53,167 nucleotides of DNA. It comes from Dehalococcoidia bacterium (GTDB taxonomy: Bacteria > Chloroflexota > Dehalococcoidia > UBA2979). The DNA is taken from NCBI GenBank assembly GCA_029941115.1, contig JAPYRK010000012.1, forward strand, positions 1-53,167, written 5' to 3'. This document shows positions 16,856 to 25,648 of this stretch, piece after piece; position 1 is the stretch's first letter; each line of letters starts with the position of its first letter. The notes under the pieces are model-generated. The model did no database searches. It was given only the letters and a program-made list of their open reading frames with translations, and was not told where the DNA came from. A program made the translations under genes and the position numbers.

Positions 16856-18340
16856 ATGAACGAAGTTATAGGTACGCATTCCCAAGAAGGAAATCTGGTT
16901 CATGATCGACTTTCAATTCCCAGACAGAAAATAGAGAAGCAAGCTCCGACTGATCGCGTTAACAACTTCGACGAAACTTATATGTCTATGACTACGGATG
17001 CGGCCGTAGTGGAGGCGGCGAGATGTATTGATTGTCCGTCTGCGCCATGTATGGATGCGTGTCCGGTTCACAATGACATTCCTTCAGCTCTGAAAATGTT
17101 GGAGAACGACGACGTATTAGGCGCTGCATCAAAATTTAGAGAAACCTCTACGTTACCTGAGATGTGTGGAAGACTTTGTCCGCAGGAAATTCTTTGTGAG
17201 GGAGCCTGTGTCGTCGGGTTCGCACTTCGAACGGATGGGTCTAAGCATCCACCTGTTGCAATTGGTCGTCTCGAGGCATTTATTACCGATCAAGAGCGCA
17301 AGATTACCAATAAGTTCCCAGTGCGCTTTGTTGGCCCAACCACCAATCGCCGAGTGGCTATAATTGGCTCAGGTCCTGCCGGATTAACCGTCGCTGAAGA
17401 ACTTCAGGTGCGTGGTCACATGTGCACAATTTTTGATCGCTGGCCCGAAGCGGGTGGTGTATTGCGATACGGTATTCCAAATTTCAAGATGAATAAGGAA
17501 ATATTAGAGGAGAAACTATTATCTCTTCGCGAGATCGGTATTGAGTTTAAGAACTCGGTTGAAATTGGAACTGATGTCACTTTAGAAGCTCTTAGAAATC
17601 AGCACGGTTTTGACGGTATTTTTTTGGGCAATGGGGCAGGTATTGGAAATTTACTTAAGACGGAGGGCGAAGATTTAACTCATGTCTATCAAGCGACTGA
17701 CTTTCTGGTACGAGGTAATTTGGACGACTTCGAGCTTCCTGAAGACCAACGTGGCTTGCCGTTTGTTGGCGATGACGTAGTTGTCGTTGGAGGAGGCGAT
17801 ACTTCAATGGATTGTGTGAGAACTGCAGTTCGCTTGGGCGCTAAGAACGTAACGTGTGTTTATCGACGGACAGAAAATGAGATGTTGGGTCGAACTGAAG
17901 AACGCGTGCATGCTCGAGAAGAAGGCGTTAATTTTTCGTATTTAACTACTCCAACACGTTTTATTAGTGATGAAGAGGGTAAAGTTGTAAGCGTTGAGCT
18001 AGTACAAATGGAACTCTCTGAACCAGATGATAGTGGCCGCCGAAGACCCGTCCAGATAAATGATTCTGAGTACACCATTCCAGCTTCAGCTGTGGTCATA
18101 GCAATCGGATACAATGCTGACTCGGATTTAGGCGAGAGTTCGGAGGTCGAGACTGATAACTGGGGCTTAATTCAAGTTGATTCTAGGACAGGCCAGACAA
18201 ATATTCCGTACATATTTGCGGGAGGTGACGTTGTTAATGGTGCAGATTTGGTTGTCACAGCTATTGCCGACGGCAAGCGGGCAGCGACTTGGGTACATCA
18301 ATATTTACTATCGTTGGGTGTGAAAGATTCGGTTGATTAA
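16856..18340 (+). CDS. GltD-like NAD(P)H-dependent oxidoreductase (glutamate synthase small-subunit family)
   Basis: 494 residues. The N-terminal Fer4_20-type domain carries two cysteine clusters, RCIDCPSAPCMDACPVHNDI and CGRLCPQEILCEGACV, for two [4Fe-4S] centres. FAD binds at VAIIGSGPAGLTVAEEL and NADPH at VVVVGGGDTSMDCVRTA. The end FAGGDVVNGADLVVTAIADG is the usual FAD-pyrophosphate loop. GAGG is about 9 bases before the ATG. It would be the glutamate synthase small subunit, but no gltB lies nearby. PreT-type dihydropyrimidine dehydrogenase and NfnB/SudA-type ferredoxin-NADP oxidoreductases share this layout, so the reaction is not settled. Confidence 0.75.
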   Translation: MNEVIGTHSQEGNLVHDRLSIPRQKIEKQAPTDRVNNFDETYMSMTTDAAVVEAARCIDCPSAPCMDACPVHNDIPSALKMLENDDVLGAASKFRETSTLPEMCGRLCPQEILCEGACVVGFALRTDGSKHPPVAIGRLEAFITDQERKITNKFPVRFVGPTTNRRVAIIGSGPAGLTVAEELQVRGHMCTIFDRWPEAGGVLRYGIPNFKMNKEILEEKLLSLREIGIEFKNSVEIGTDVTLEALRNQHGFDGIFLGNGAGIGNLLKTEGEDLTHVYQATDFLVRGNLDDFELPEDQRGLPFVGDDVVVVGGGDTSMDCVRTAVRLGAKNVTCVYRRTENEMLGRTEERVHAREEGVNFSYLTTPTRFISDEEGKVVSVELVQMELSEPDDSGRRRPVQINDSEYTIPASAVVIAIGYNADSDLGESSEVETDNWGLIQVDSRTGQTNIPYIFAGGDVVNGADLVVTAIADGKRAATWVHQYLLSLGVKDSVD

Positions 18341-18389
18341 GTAATCTATTTTTCACGTTTCTTAGTGTGTGTCAGGGAGCAGGTGCTTG

Positions 18390-19688
18390 GTGCCAGAGAG
18401 TGAGATTAATCAGTCAGGCCCTTTGACAGGAGTCAGAGTGTTAGCTTTCACTCAGATCGTTGCCGGACCATTCGCTGGAGTTGTTCTATCTGATTTTGGT
18501 GCAGAAGTTGTCAAAGTCGAGCCGATTTCAGGTGAGTATTATCGTAATGTCGCGGCAGTGGTGCCTGATCACGGAAAGAGATGGCAATCTCTTAACCGAG
18601 GGAAAAAATCAATAAGTATCAATCTTAAAGATCCTAAGGGTATCGATGTTATTCATAAAATAATTAAGGGATTCGATGCGCTGGTTATTAATTTTCGACC
18701 TGGCGTTGCTGAGCGACTCGGCATAGGTTATGAAGACCTTTCCGCCATTAACCCTAGACTTATATATTGTTCGATAACAGGCTTTGGCCCTTCAGGTCCA
18801 TGGGCGAATGAGGCGGCGACAGATTATGTTGCGACTGCTTTTTCCGGACTAGTTGCGGGCGATGGCAAAACCGATACTGATGGAGTTCCTGTAGGTATGG
18901 TTCCGTCTGTGGCAGATTATCTAACAGGCCTCGCAAGTGCTGGCGCGATTAGCGCAGCACTCTTTTCACGTGATAAGACAGGCCTTGGCCAGAAGATTGA
19001 TGCCTCATTACTGAATTCATCCTTGTCTATTCAGGACTCGTTCGTTATGCGTGAGCCCGCTAGCGACTCAGTCTATAGAGATCCGATGATGCAGCGAGTT
19101 AAGGAATCCTTCTCTAAAGGAATTTCTTACAAGGAAGTTTTGGCAGAACGAGTGAAATATCGTCAGCAGTCAGCAGGCCTTCCGCGACTTTATTACTGCT
19201 CATATCAAACTGCAGATGGTGCAATCATGCTCGGATGTCTTACTCCGAAAACTCGTGATGCTGCACGGCTTGGGCTACAGATGACTCATGAGCTCACCGA
19301 TGACGCGAGTTTTGACCCAGATGACCCCAAGTATCAAACTCAAGTGGAGGACTGGAAATCAGAAATTATTCACCGCGTTAAGCAACAGTCTACTGAGTAT
19401 TGGTTAGCGGAATTAAGAGCTGTGGGATGCCCGGTCGCTCCGGTTCAGTTTCCTGAGGACTTAGCTGATCATGAGCAGGTCAAGGCGCTGGGGGTAATGG
19501 TTCCATTAGAGCATCCTGTAACTGGTCCTCAGGAAGTTGTTGGCCCGATTGTGCAATTCTCAAGGACGGAGGCCAGGGTGCAAGGTCCATCGCCATTGAT
19601 AGGTGAGCACACCAACGAAGTATTGCTCACTGGGGGATATACAGATGATGAGATATCTGAGCTTTCTTCTGGCGGAGTGATTCGATAG
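18390..19688 (+). CDS. CaiB/BaiF family III CoA-transferase
   Basis: 432 residues from the GTG at 18390, which has AGG 6 bases upstream; the in-frame GTG at 18369 has none. Motifs include GVRVLAFTQIVAGPFAG, LSDFGAEVVKVEP, LNRGKKSISINLKDP, NFRPGVAERLG and GFGPSGPW. The catalytic Asp is at about residue 204 in KIDASLLNSS. The enzyme moves CoA between carboxylic acids through an aspartyl-CoA anhydride. The acids are not predictable. It converges on ruvB with a 6-base gap. Confidence 0.88.
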   Translation: MPESEINQSGPLTGVRVLAFTQIVAGPFAGVVLSDFGAEVVKVEPISGEYYRNVAAVVPDHGKRWQSLNRGKKSISINLKDPKGIDVIHKIIKGFDALVINFRPGVAERLGIGYEDLSAINPRLIYCSITGFGPSGPWANEAATDYVATAFSGLVAGDGKTDTDGVPVGMVPSVADYLTGLASAGAISAALFSRDKTGLGQKIDASLLNSSLSIQDSFVMREPASDSVYRDPMMQRVKESFSKGISYKEVLAERVKYRQQSAGLPRLYYCSYQTADGAIMLGCLTPKTRDAARLGLQMTHELTDDASFDPDDPKYQTQVEDWKSEIIHRVKQQSTEYWLAELRAVGCPVAPVQFPEDLADHEQVKALGVMVPLEHPVTGPQEVVGPIVQFSRTEARVQGPSPLIGEHTNEVLLTGGYTDDEISELSSGGVIR

Positions 19689-19694
19689 GAAGAC

Positions 19695-20696
19695 CTAGGA
19701 AGACCATAGACCGACCTGCGGTGCCTCCGATGTTTCGACTGCTTGGGATGGAACCAATCCAATATGCTTATATCCCGTTTCTGTGAGAATTCTGCCCCTT
19801 GGCGAACGAACAATCAGCCCTTCCTTAAGTAAAAAAGGTTCGTACACATCCATAATTGTGTCTGCTTCTTCCGAGATTGCAGCGGCAAGCGTGTCGAGTC
19901 CCGCCGGCCCACCATTAAATCGGTTAGCAAGAGTTTTTAACAATTCTCGATCCATTCGATCAAGACCAAGCTCATCAATTTCTAGGCGATCTAGCGCTTC
20001 CTGAGCTGTCTTCTTAGTGATGTCGCCGTTATATTTCACTTGTGCGTAATCTCTAACACGTCGTAATAGTCTGTTGGCGATTCTTGCAGTTCCCCTTGAG
20101 CGCGTGGCTATTTCCATTAAACCATCTTTATCTATCTGGCAATTTAAAACCTCGGCAGATCGATCTAGGATTTGAACTAGTGCAGGCGGATCATAGAATT
20201 CCAACCGAAATGATGACCCAAATCGATCACGAAGAGGCTGAGATATTAGTGAAAATCTAGTTGTCGCACCTACAAGAGTGAATGGTGCAACTTTTAGTCG
20301 GACATCTCGTGCCTTCGGGCCTTTGCCGAGTATGATATCGACCGAATAATCTTCCATGGCGGGATATAGAACTTCCTCCACCGCTAGTGACAGGCGGTGT
20401 ATTTCATCAATAAAAAGAATGTCACCCGTTTGGAGCGAGGTTAGTAGCGCCGCAAGGTCACCCGCACGTTCCAGAGCCGGACCTGAAGTTATACGAATTG
20501 ACACATTCATTTCAGACGCAAGAATCATTGCTAGAGTTGTTTTCCCAAGTCCTGGCGGTCCATGAAATAGAACATGATCTAGAGGTTCTGATCTCATCTT
20601 GGCAGCGTCGATGGCTATTTTAAGATTTTCTTTAACTCGATCCTGACCAAAGTATCTGGGAAGTGTCTGCGGTCGCAGCGATTTCTCATTTCCCAA
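19695..20696 (-). CDS. ruvB: Holliday junction branch migration ATPase RuvB
   Basis: 333 residues. Walker A is [18 protein letters not shown], Walker B is [11 protein letters not shown], sensor 1 is [13 protein letters not shown] and the arginine finger is PLRDRFG. The C-terminal winged helix ends in [14 protein letters not shown]. RuvB powers RuvA-dependent branch migration; ruvA and ruvC are not in the window. The start is uncertain: the TTG used has no ribosome binding site, and the same frame runs upstream for about 30 more codons without ATG, GTG or TTG. The family usually has a short acidic leader before SLRP, so the true start may be upstream, for example an ATT at 20768. Confidence 0.93.
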   Translation of the reverse strand: MGNEKSLRPQTLPRYFGQDRVKENLKIAIDAAKMRSEPLDHVLFHGPPGLGKTTLAMILASEMNVSIRITSGPALERAGDLAALLTSLQTGDILFIDEIHRLSLAVEEVLYPAMEDYSVDIILGKGPKARDVRLKVAPFTLVGATTRFSLISQPLRDRFGSSFRLEFYDPPALVQILDRSAEVLNCQIDKDGLMEIATRSRGTARIANRLLRRVRDYAQVKYNGDITKKTAQEALDRLEIDELGLDRMDRELLKTLANRFNGGPAGLDTLAAAISEEADTIMDVYEPFLLKEGLIVRSPRGRILTETGYKHIGLVPSQAVETSEAPQVGLWSS

Positions 20697-20820
20697 ATCG
20701 TTATCATTGGCGTCTGAGCTGATAGTGGTTTGTCTAGAGGTATCAGAGTTAATTGAATTTTCCCCAATGTAGCGATCGTCGAACTAGCTATCAGGCAAAT
20801 TTTAGCACATGTGTTTCATT

Positions 20821-21165
20821 TTATTTCCATCGAGGCAAATTTTTCAATTCTTTTTTCAGAGTGAGTTTTAGTTTTCCGGTGGATTGTCCTCTTTGAGTCG
20901 CCAAATCTTGAACAGCAAGTGAAACAAAATCAGCTAAGTCTTTGGCCTTGTGAACATATTTCCCATTTATGTAACAGGTGGAGCAATGGTTTCGCGACTG
21001 CGATTTATCTTTTTCGCTTCCATAATCATCTGGTCGTCGCATGTCAAATCCACAGGAATCACAACCAGAACGGGACCTTCCGTCTTGAAAGCCTTGCATG
21101 TACTCACGGCTACCACTGCCGCCTTTTCTTGAAACCTTCGCAGCGTCCGCTGAGCCTTTAGCCAT
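20821..21165 (-). CDS. Small zinc-ribbon protein (putative Zn_ribbon_2 type)
   Basis: 114 residues from the ATG at 21165, which has GGAGA about 6 bases upstream. Four cysteines form a ribbon, CDSCGFDMRRPDDYGSEKD then NHCSTCYINGKY, matching the pattern CxSCGmPm...DfGt...CxxCYqnG of Pfam's putative zinc-ribbon family. A lysine-rich tail (LKLTLKKELKNLPRWK) follows, and a Ser/Gly/Arg-rich stretch precedes the ribbon. Function unknown; nucleic-acid or protein binding is possible. It is divergent from murI. Confidence 0.65.
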   Translation of the reverse strand: MAKGSADAAKVSRKGGSGSREYMQGFQDGRSRSGCDSCGFDMRRPDDYGSEKDKSQSRNHCSTCYINGKYVHKAKDLADFVSLAVQDLATQRGQSTGKLKLTLKKELKNLPRWK

Positions 21166-21251
21166 AATCATCTCCAAAAAGTCTACCAACAAAATTTATC
21201 ACACTGCGACTATGCTAGAACGAGCGGCTGGTGGAGTATTTGGTGAAGTAA

Positions 21252-22121
21252 TTGAAAATCGCAGATTCCATATTATCGACGGGGAAATTGACAGGTATCG
21301 ATATAGGGATTATTGATTCTGGAGTCGGTGGCTTATCGGTCGCACAAGAATTAAAGATATTAGAGCCAAATCTTAGGCTTGGATACATAGCTGACACGGC
21401 ACTTTTCCCATATGGTGACAAATCAGTAGAGATGCTTATTCCACGAATGCGGTATTTCGTATCTTTGTTTGGTGAAATCGGAACGCGAGTGGTAGTAATC
21501 GCCTGCAACACTGCTTCATCGGCAAGTTTGAGCGATCTCAGGGTTCATTTCAATGACTCTGTAAGAATAGTGGGCATGGAGCCTCCTCTCAAGCCTGCAG
21601 CGCAGTATTCTTCCAATGGATCGGTGGCAGTTATCGCTACCAGCGGAACGGTGTCTGGTGATTCGCTTGCTGACTTAAAGGAACGCTTTGCGTCTGATGT
21701 AGCAGCGCGGTTTATTGCGGCTCCCGGACTTGCAGATTGCGTCGAACGAGGACAGATGACTGATACTGAGATCGATACACTTATCGGACCTATTGTTCAG
21801 GAAATTATTGAGCATGATGTTGACAGCGTGGCGCTAGGATGCAGCCATTATAGTTTTTTAATGAGAAGAATTAGCAATAAATTCCCTGCGAATGTTAAAT
21901 TTTTCGATGCAGCGCGACCGGTAGCTAGACGAGCAATGCAGTTATTTGATGAAATTCCGAAGAATGACATCAGGGCTCTTAATCAGCGTAATCCTGTCAA
22001 TGTATTTTTGACGGGAAGCGAAACTTCATTTAAGGAAACAGTGAGTAAGTTAGAAGAATCAGGCTGTGTCCTCCCCGACGTAAAAGTTAAGCTGGAGAAA
22101 TTGGTGGTACCAAATGCCTAA
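21252..22121 (+). CDS. murI: Glutamate racemase
   Basis: 289 residues. It makes D-glutamate for peptidoglycan. IGIIDSGVGGLSVAQEL is the N-terminal signature. The two catalytic cysteines are in VIACNTASSA and ALGCSHYSFL. The start is uncertain: the TTG at 21252 gives a long leader, while the TTG at 21288 (GGGG just upstream) would start 8 residues before the IIDSG signature, as in most homologues. Its last bases overlap the pyrF start by 8 bases. With murA it shows that the cell makes peptidoglycan precursors. Confidence 0.92.
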   Translation: MKIADSILSTGKLTGIDIGIIDSGVGGLSVAQELKILEPNLRLGYIADTALFPYGDKSVEMLIPRMRYFVSLFGEIGTRVVVIACNTASSASLSDLRVHFNDSVRIVGMEPPLKPAAQYSSNGSVAVIATSGTVSGDSLADLKERFASDVAARFIAAPGLADCVERGQMTDTEIDTLIGPIVQEIIEHDVDSVALGCSHYSFLMRRISNKFPANVKFFDAARPVARRAMQLFDEIPKNDIRALNQRNPVNVFLTGSETSFKETVSKLEESGCVLPDVKVKLEKLVVPNA

Positions 22122-22983
22122 CTCCGGTAATTTTTTTGAAAAGCAGCGATCTGCTTCAATTCAAAATAAATCTCGCCTATGTGTGGGACTTGATCCCGAT
22201 CCAAACAGACTACCTAAGGGCGTGGATTTGAAAGATTTTCTTTTTTCTATTGTCGACGCGACCTCGGACCTCGTTGCGAGTTACAAACCGAATGCTGCTT
22301 TTTTTGAAAGAGAAGGAGTAGCTGGATATAGACTGCTTCAAGAGCTAATTGAAATCATACCTGAGCATATTCCAGTCATCTTAGATGCAAAACGTGGTGA
22401 CATCGGGCATACAGCTGCGGCCTATGCAACGGCTGTATTTGATGTCATGAAAGCAGACGCGGTTACGGTTAATCCTTACCTTGGAACTGACTCTCTTAGA
22501 CCTTTTCTTGACCACACTGAGAAGGGTGTTTTTATTTTGTGTAAAACATCGAATGCGAGTGCTGGTGAGTTTCAAGATTTATTAGTCGGTGATGAAAAAA
22601 TACCTCTTTATCTTCGTGTTGCGGAACTAGCAAATAATTGGAACGAGCATTCAAATGTCGGACTAGTGGTTGGAGCAACATATCCGGAAGAGGCCGCAAG
22701 AATAAGAGCAACTGCTCCAGACCTTGAATTTCTTATACCTGGTGTTGGTGCACAGGCAGGTGATCTTGCGGCAGTGGTTGATGCCTCAATTGATCGTAAT
22801 GGCCAAGGATTTGTTATAAGCAGTTCTCGAGGTATTTTGTATGCTTGGGAAACTGGTGAGGCTGGGGACCCTGGATACGCTCCTGGTGGTTGGCAAGATG
22901 CCGCACGAGAAGCGGCTAATCAGGCGCGAATAGAAATTTTGAATGTTGTGGATTCACGAGGCAAGACCTGGGGCGATGCTTAA
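22114..22983 (+). CDS. pyrF: Orotidine 5'-phosphate decarboxylase
   Basis: 289 residues, the longer type found in Actinobacteria, Chloroflexota and relatives. CVGLDPDPNRLP at the start, SYKPNAAFFE, and the catalytic PVILDAKRGDIGHTAAAYA (DxKxxD) are visible; GLVVGATYPEE and FLIPGVGAQAGD line the phosphate site. It converts OMP to UMP, the last step of pyrimidine synthesis. It overlaps murI by 8 bases, so translation is coupled. Confidence 0.95.
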   Translation: MPNSGNFFEKQRSASIQNKSRLCVGLDPDPNRLPKGVDLKDFLFSIVDATSDLVASYKPNAAFFEREGVAGYRLLQELIEIIPEHIPVILDAKRGDIGHTAAAYATAVFDVMKADAVTVNPYLGTDSLRPFLDHTEKGVFILCKTSNASAGEFQDLLVGDEKIPLYLRVAELANNWNEHSNVGLVVGATYPEEAARIRATAPDLEFLIPGVGAQAGDLAAVVDASIDRNGQGFVISSSRGILYAWETGEAGDPGYAPGGWQDAAREAANQARIEILNVVDSRGKTWGDA

Positions 22984-22985
22984 GA

Positions 22986-23048
22986 AAACACTAATAACTG
23001 ATATGACATATTCTTAGAGTTGAAATATATTTTGACGAACTAGTGTTT
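22986..23048 (+). other. Inverted repeat between pyrF and the DUF151 gene
   Basis: AAACACTA (22986-22993) pairs perfectly with TAGTGTTT (23041-23048) across a 47-base, A+T-rich interior. The downstream arm ends about 15 bases before the DUF151 start. It could be a leader structure, but the loop is long and nothing else supports it. Confidence 0.25.
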
Positions 23049-23062
23049 GTGCGGGGAATATT

Positions 23063-23629
23063 TTGGAAAACAAAGAAGTTTGGCTAGAACTGATCGTCGA
23101 TTCAGTACGAGTGGGATTGCGTCAACAGCGACCTGTGGTTGTTTTAAAGGAAAAAACAGGTGAACGTTATTTAGCAATCTGGATCGGGTCTGATATGGCT
23201 CAGGCGATAACATTAGCTCTGCAGGAGCAAGAGACTCCCAGACCAATGACCCACGATTTATTTATGGCGGCGGTTACTTTGATGAAGAGTGAAATCTCTG
23301 AGGCTCGAATAGTCGACCTAAAGGAAGATGTCTACTTCGCTAACGTACTTATTCAACCTCTCGACGCAGGTGGGGAGGTCGCGTCACTCGATGCGCGAGC
23401 TTCTGATGCTCTCGCTCTTGCGATTAGAGCGAAGGCTCCCATCAAGGCGTCAGAAGGCATTATGGACCGTGCAGGAATAACTTTGCCCGCACATGTGGAC
23501 TTAGATAATGACGGTGAGACTGAATCGATCAACCCTGTGACTGACGAAGAATTAGCTAAGCTTGCGGCTTTCAGAGACCTTGTTGAGGAATTGAATCTTG
23601 ATGATCTTGGTGATCTATCCGAATCATAG
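23063..23629 (+). CDS. DUF151 bifunctional-nuclease-family protein
   Basis: 188 residues from a TTG start with GGGG about 7 bases upstream. The DUF151/BFN pattern is clear: RPVVVLKEKTGERYLAIWIG, a helix with DMAQAITLALQEQETPRPMTHDL, and SLDARASDALALAIRAKAPI. A C-terminal acidic extension contains TDEELAKLAAFRDLVEELN. Plant members were described as bifunctional nucleases; in bacteria the role is unsettled. The gene often sits near conserved housekeeping genes. It lies just before the ATP synthase operon but is probably transcribed separately. Confidence 0.8.
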   Translation: MENKEVWLELIVDSVRVGLRQQRPVVVLKEKTGERYLAIWIGSDMAQAITLALQEQETPRPMTHDLFMAAVTLMKSEISEARIVDLKEDVYFANVLIQPLDAGGEVASLDARASDALALAIRAKAPIKASEGIMDRAGITLPAHVDLDNDGETESINPVTDEELAKLAAFRDLVEELNLDDLGDLSES

Positions 23630-23667
23630 AATTCAAATCAACCAGAATATACTGATTTAATATACAG

Positions 23668-23697
23668 TTGTTGCACGCAGGTTTTGTTAGTGATAAT
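23668..23697 (+). promoter_or_regulatory. Candidate promoter of the ATP synthase operon
   Basis: TTGTTG (23668-23673) and GATAAT (23692-23697) are spaced 18 bases apart. Transcription from here would begin near 23704, some 30 bases before the GTG chosen for atpZ. This also argues against the upstream TTG at 23668 as the atpZ start. Seen by eye only. Confidence 0.4.
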
Positions 23698-23736
23698 TTC
23701 ATCGCTGATGGAACTTGTCACGTAGAAAGTTGTATT

Positions 23737-23958
23737 GTGAATAAGTCACCAGCCTTTAGGCTGATTGGAGTAGGAAGTTCGCTCGCGTTTTGGATAATTG
23801 GGTTTACTCTGGGTGGCCGTTGGCTTGATGGACAGATAGACTCAGATCCGTTGCTAACAGTAGTGGGACTCTTGTTAGGGCTCGCTATCGGGGTTACAGA
23901 TGCGATTCGACGATTATTAGCTGTTGTGCGTTATCAGGAACGTCAAAATCGACGGTAA
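23737..23958 (+). CDS. atpZ: AtpZ/AtpI-family F-type ATPase accessory protein
   Basis: 73 residues from the GTG at 23737. Two membrane helices are visible (IGVGSSLAFWIIGFTLGGRWLD and LLTVVGLLLGLAIGV) separated by a short DGQIDSDP turn, the AtpZ/AtpI hairpin with the conserved GRWLD. A basic tail ends RYQERQNRR. Family members sit before atpB and help c-ring assembly or cation supply. The ribosome binding site is weak. The next gene, atpB, follows after 12 bases. Confidence 0.7.
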   Translation: MNKSPAFRLIGVGSSLAFWIIGFTLGGRWLDGQIDSDPLLTVVGLLLGLAIGVTDAIRRLLAVVRYQERQNRR

Positions 23959-23970
23959 GCGGGAGGGTCA

Positions 23971-25101
23971 GTGAAAGTCAAACCAGCTCTAATCGCCCTT
24001 GGTGTTATAGCATTTATGGCTCTGGGTTATATTTTTGTAAAGACGCCGTCGCCGGTCATCGTAGTCGCTCCTGAGAATATTTGGTTTACGGGTCTCTCAA
24101 TTCCTGAATCGTTAGGTACGGGTGGTGAATTCCGCATAACGAATACGATGTTTACGTCTTGGATAGTTGTAATTATCCTGATAATTATGGGATTCTTTAT
24201 TAGACGGGGGATTTCCCTGGTGCCTAGTGGATTTGCTGGAGTGGCTGAAGCGGTAGTCATGGGATTCTACGGATTTATTGAACAGGCGGCCGGTCCAGAA
24301 AATGCTCGAAAGTTTTTCCCTCTTGTCGCGACCATATTTTTCTTTATTCTGGTTTCAAATTATTCTGGTTTATTACCAGTGTTTAATGTTATTGGAAGAG
24401 CGGTTGACGAGGATCAGGCTCACACCGCAACTGTTACAGAACTGAAACAGGCAGAGGTTGCAGGTCTACACCTTTCACTTGTGCCATTAAAAGCCAATGA
24501 CAAGGCACGAGTAGATTCTCACGGAGACGATCACGGTCAAGCGGTTGGGAGTGGCTCTGTCAGCGTGAGTGCGAGACCGGATGCGGTCGTATTGACACCG
24601 CGCCCTTCGGGTGATGAAGACGCAAGGTACGGTGTTATTGAGCCCGCGTTGCGATCAGCAATGTCGGACATGAACGCTCCGCTAGCGATTGCAATATATT
24701 CGTTTATATTCGTGGAGATATGGGGTCTTCAGGCTCTTGGAATGTCGTATCTCAAGAAGTTTTTTGCATGGGATTTTTATAAAAAAGGTGGCTCAGGTGT
24801 AATTGATATTTTTGTCGGCATTTTGGAGTTTGTCAGTGAATTATCGCGTATTGTGTCATTCACCTTTCGTCTGTTCGGAAACATATTTGCGGGTGAAGTC
24901 CTGCTACTAATGATGACCTTCTTAATTCCATTTATACTCACTGATGTATTTTATATGCTTGAATTGTTTGTCGGTTTAGTTCAAGCATTCGTTTTCGCAA
25001 TGCTTACTACAGTATTCGCGTCGACAGCAGTGACCGCTCATGGTGATCATGATGAAGAACATGGAAGTCAGCCCCATGCAGAACAGGCATTGAGTGTATA
25101 G
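23971..25101 (+). CDS. atpB: ATP synthase Fo subunit a (with long insert)
   Basis: 376 residues, about 100 longer than the E. coli protein. The start GTG has GGGAGG 4 bases upstream. The proton-path arginine is Arg300 in FRLFGNIFAGE. After NYSGLLPVF (about residue 138) comes a hydrophilic segment up to about residue 232 that is rich in Asp, Lys and His (for example DSHGDDHGQ), where homologues have a short loop before the DLN-like motif, here SDMNAPLAIA. The C-terminus is also His/Glu-rich. The remaining membrane helices are intact, so the protein is probably functional. The insert would face one side of the membrane between two helices. Confidence 0.93.
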   Translation: MKVKPALIALGVIAFMALGYIFVKTPSPVIVVAPENIWFTGLSIPESLGTGGEFRITNTMFTSWIVVIILIIMGFFIRRGISLVPSGFAGVAEAVVMGFYGFIEQAAGPENARKFFPLVATIFFFILVSNYSGLLPVFNVIGRAVDEDQAHTATVTELKQAEVAGLHLSLVPLKANDKARVDSHGDDHGQAVGSGSVSVSARPDAVVLTPRPSGDEDARYGVIEPALRSAMSDMNAPLAIAIYSFIFVEIWGLQALGMSYLKKFFAWDFYKKGGSGVIDIFVGILEFVSELSRIVSFTFRLFGNIFAGEVLLLMMTFLIPFILTDVFYMLELFVGLVQAFVFAMLTTVFASTAVTAHGDHDEEHGSQPHAEQALSV

Positions 25102-25181
25102 GCTGAATAAATAAGTAATTTACTAGTTGAATGACGTTTGTTTAACTGGTGAGTAAGCTGAAAAAGGTAAGAAGATTGTCG

Positions 25182-25204
25182 GTTGCGGAAGTAACTGACG
25201 CAAC
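25182..25204 (+). promoter_or_regulatory. Hairpin in the atpB-atpE intergenic leader
   Basis: GTTGCG (25182-25187) pairs with CGCAAC (25199-25204) around an 11-base loop. It lies 17 bases before the atpE ATG, just upstream of the AGGAG ribosome binding site. The 120-base atpB-atpE gap is the longest inside the operon. A structure that raises translation or mRNA stability for the multi-copy c subunit is a reasonable inference. Confidence 0.3.
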
Positions 25205-25209
25205 GGTAG

Positions 25210-25554
<345 letters not shown>

Positions 25555-25648
25555 GAATAAATCTATCGGTGGGCTACTAGTCAGGCTGCAGACAATGCAT
25601 ATTTGATTATTAGATGGTGCCGAGTTGTATGGGAAGGAGCCACGGATA

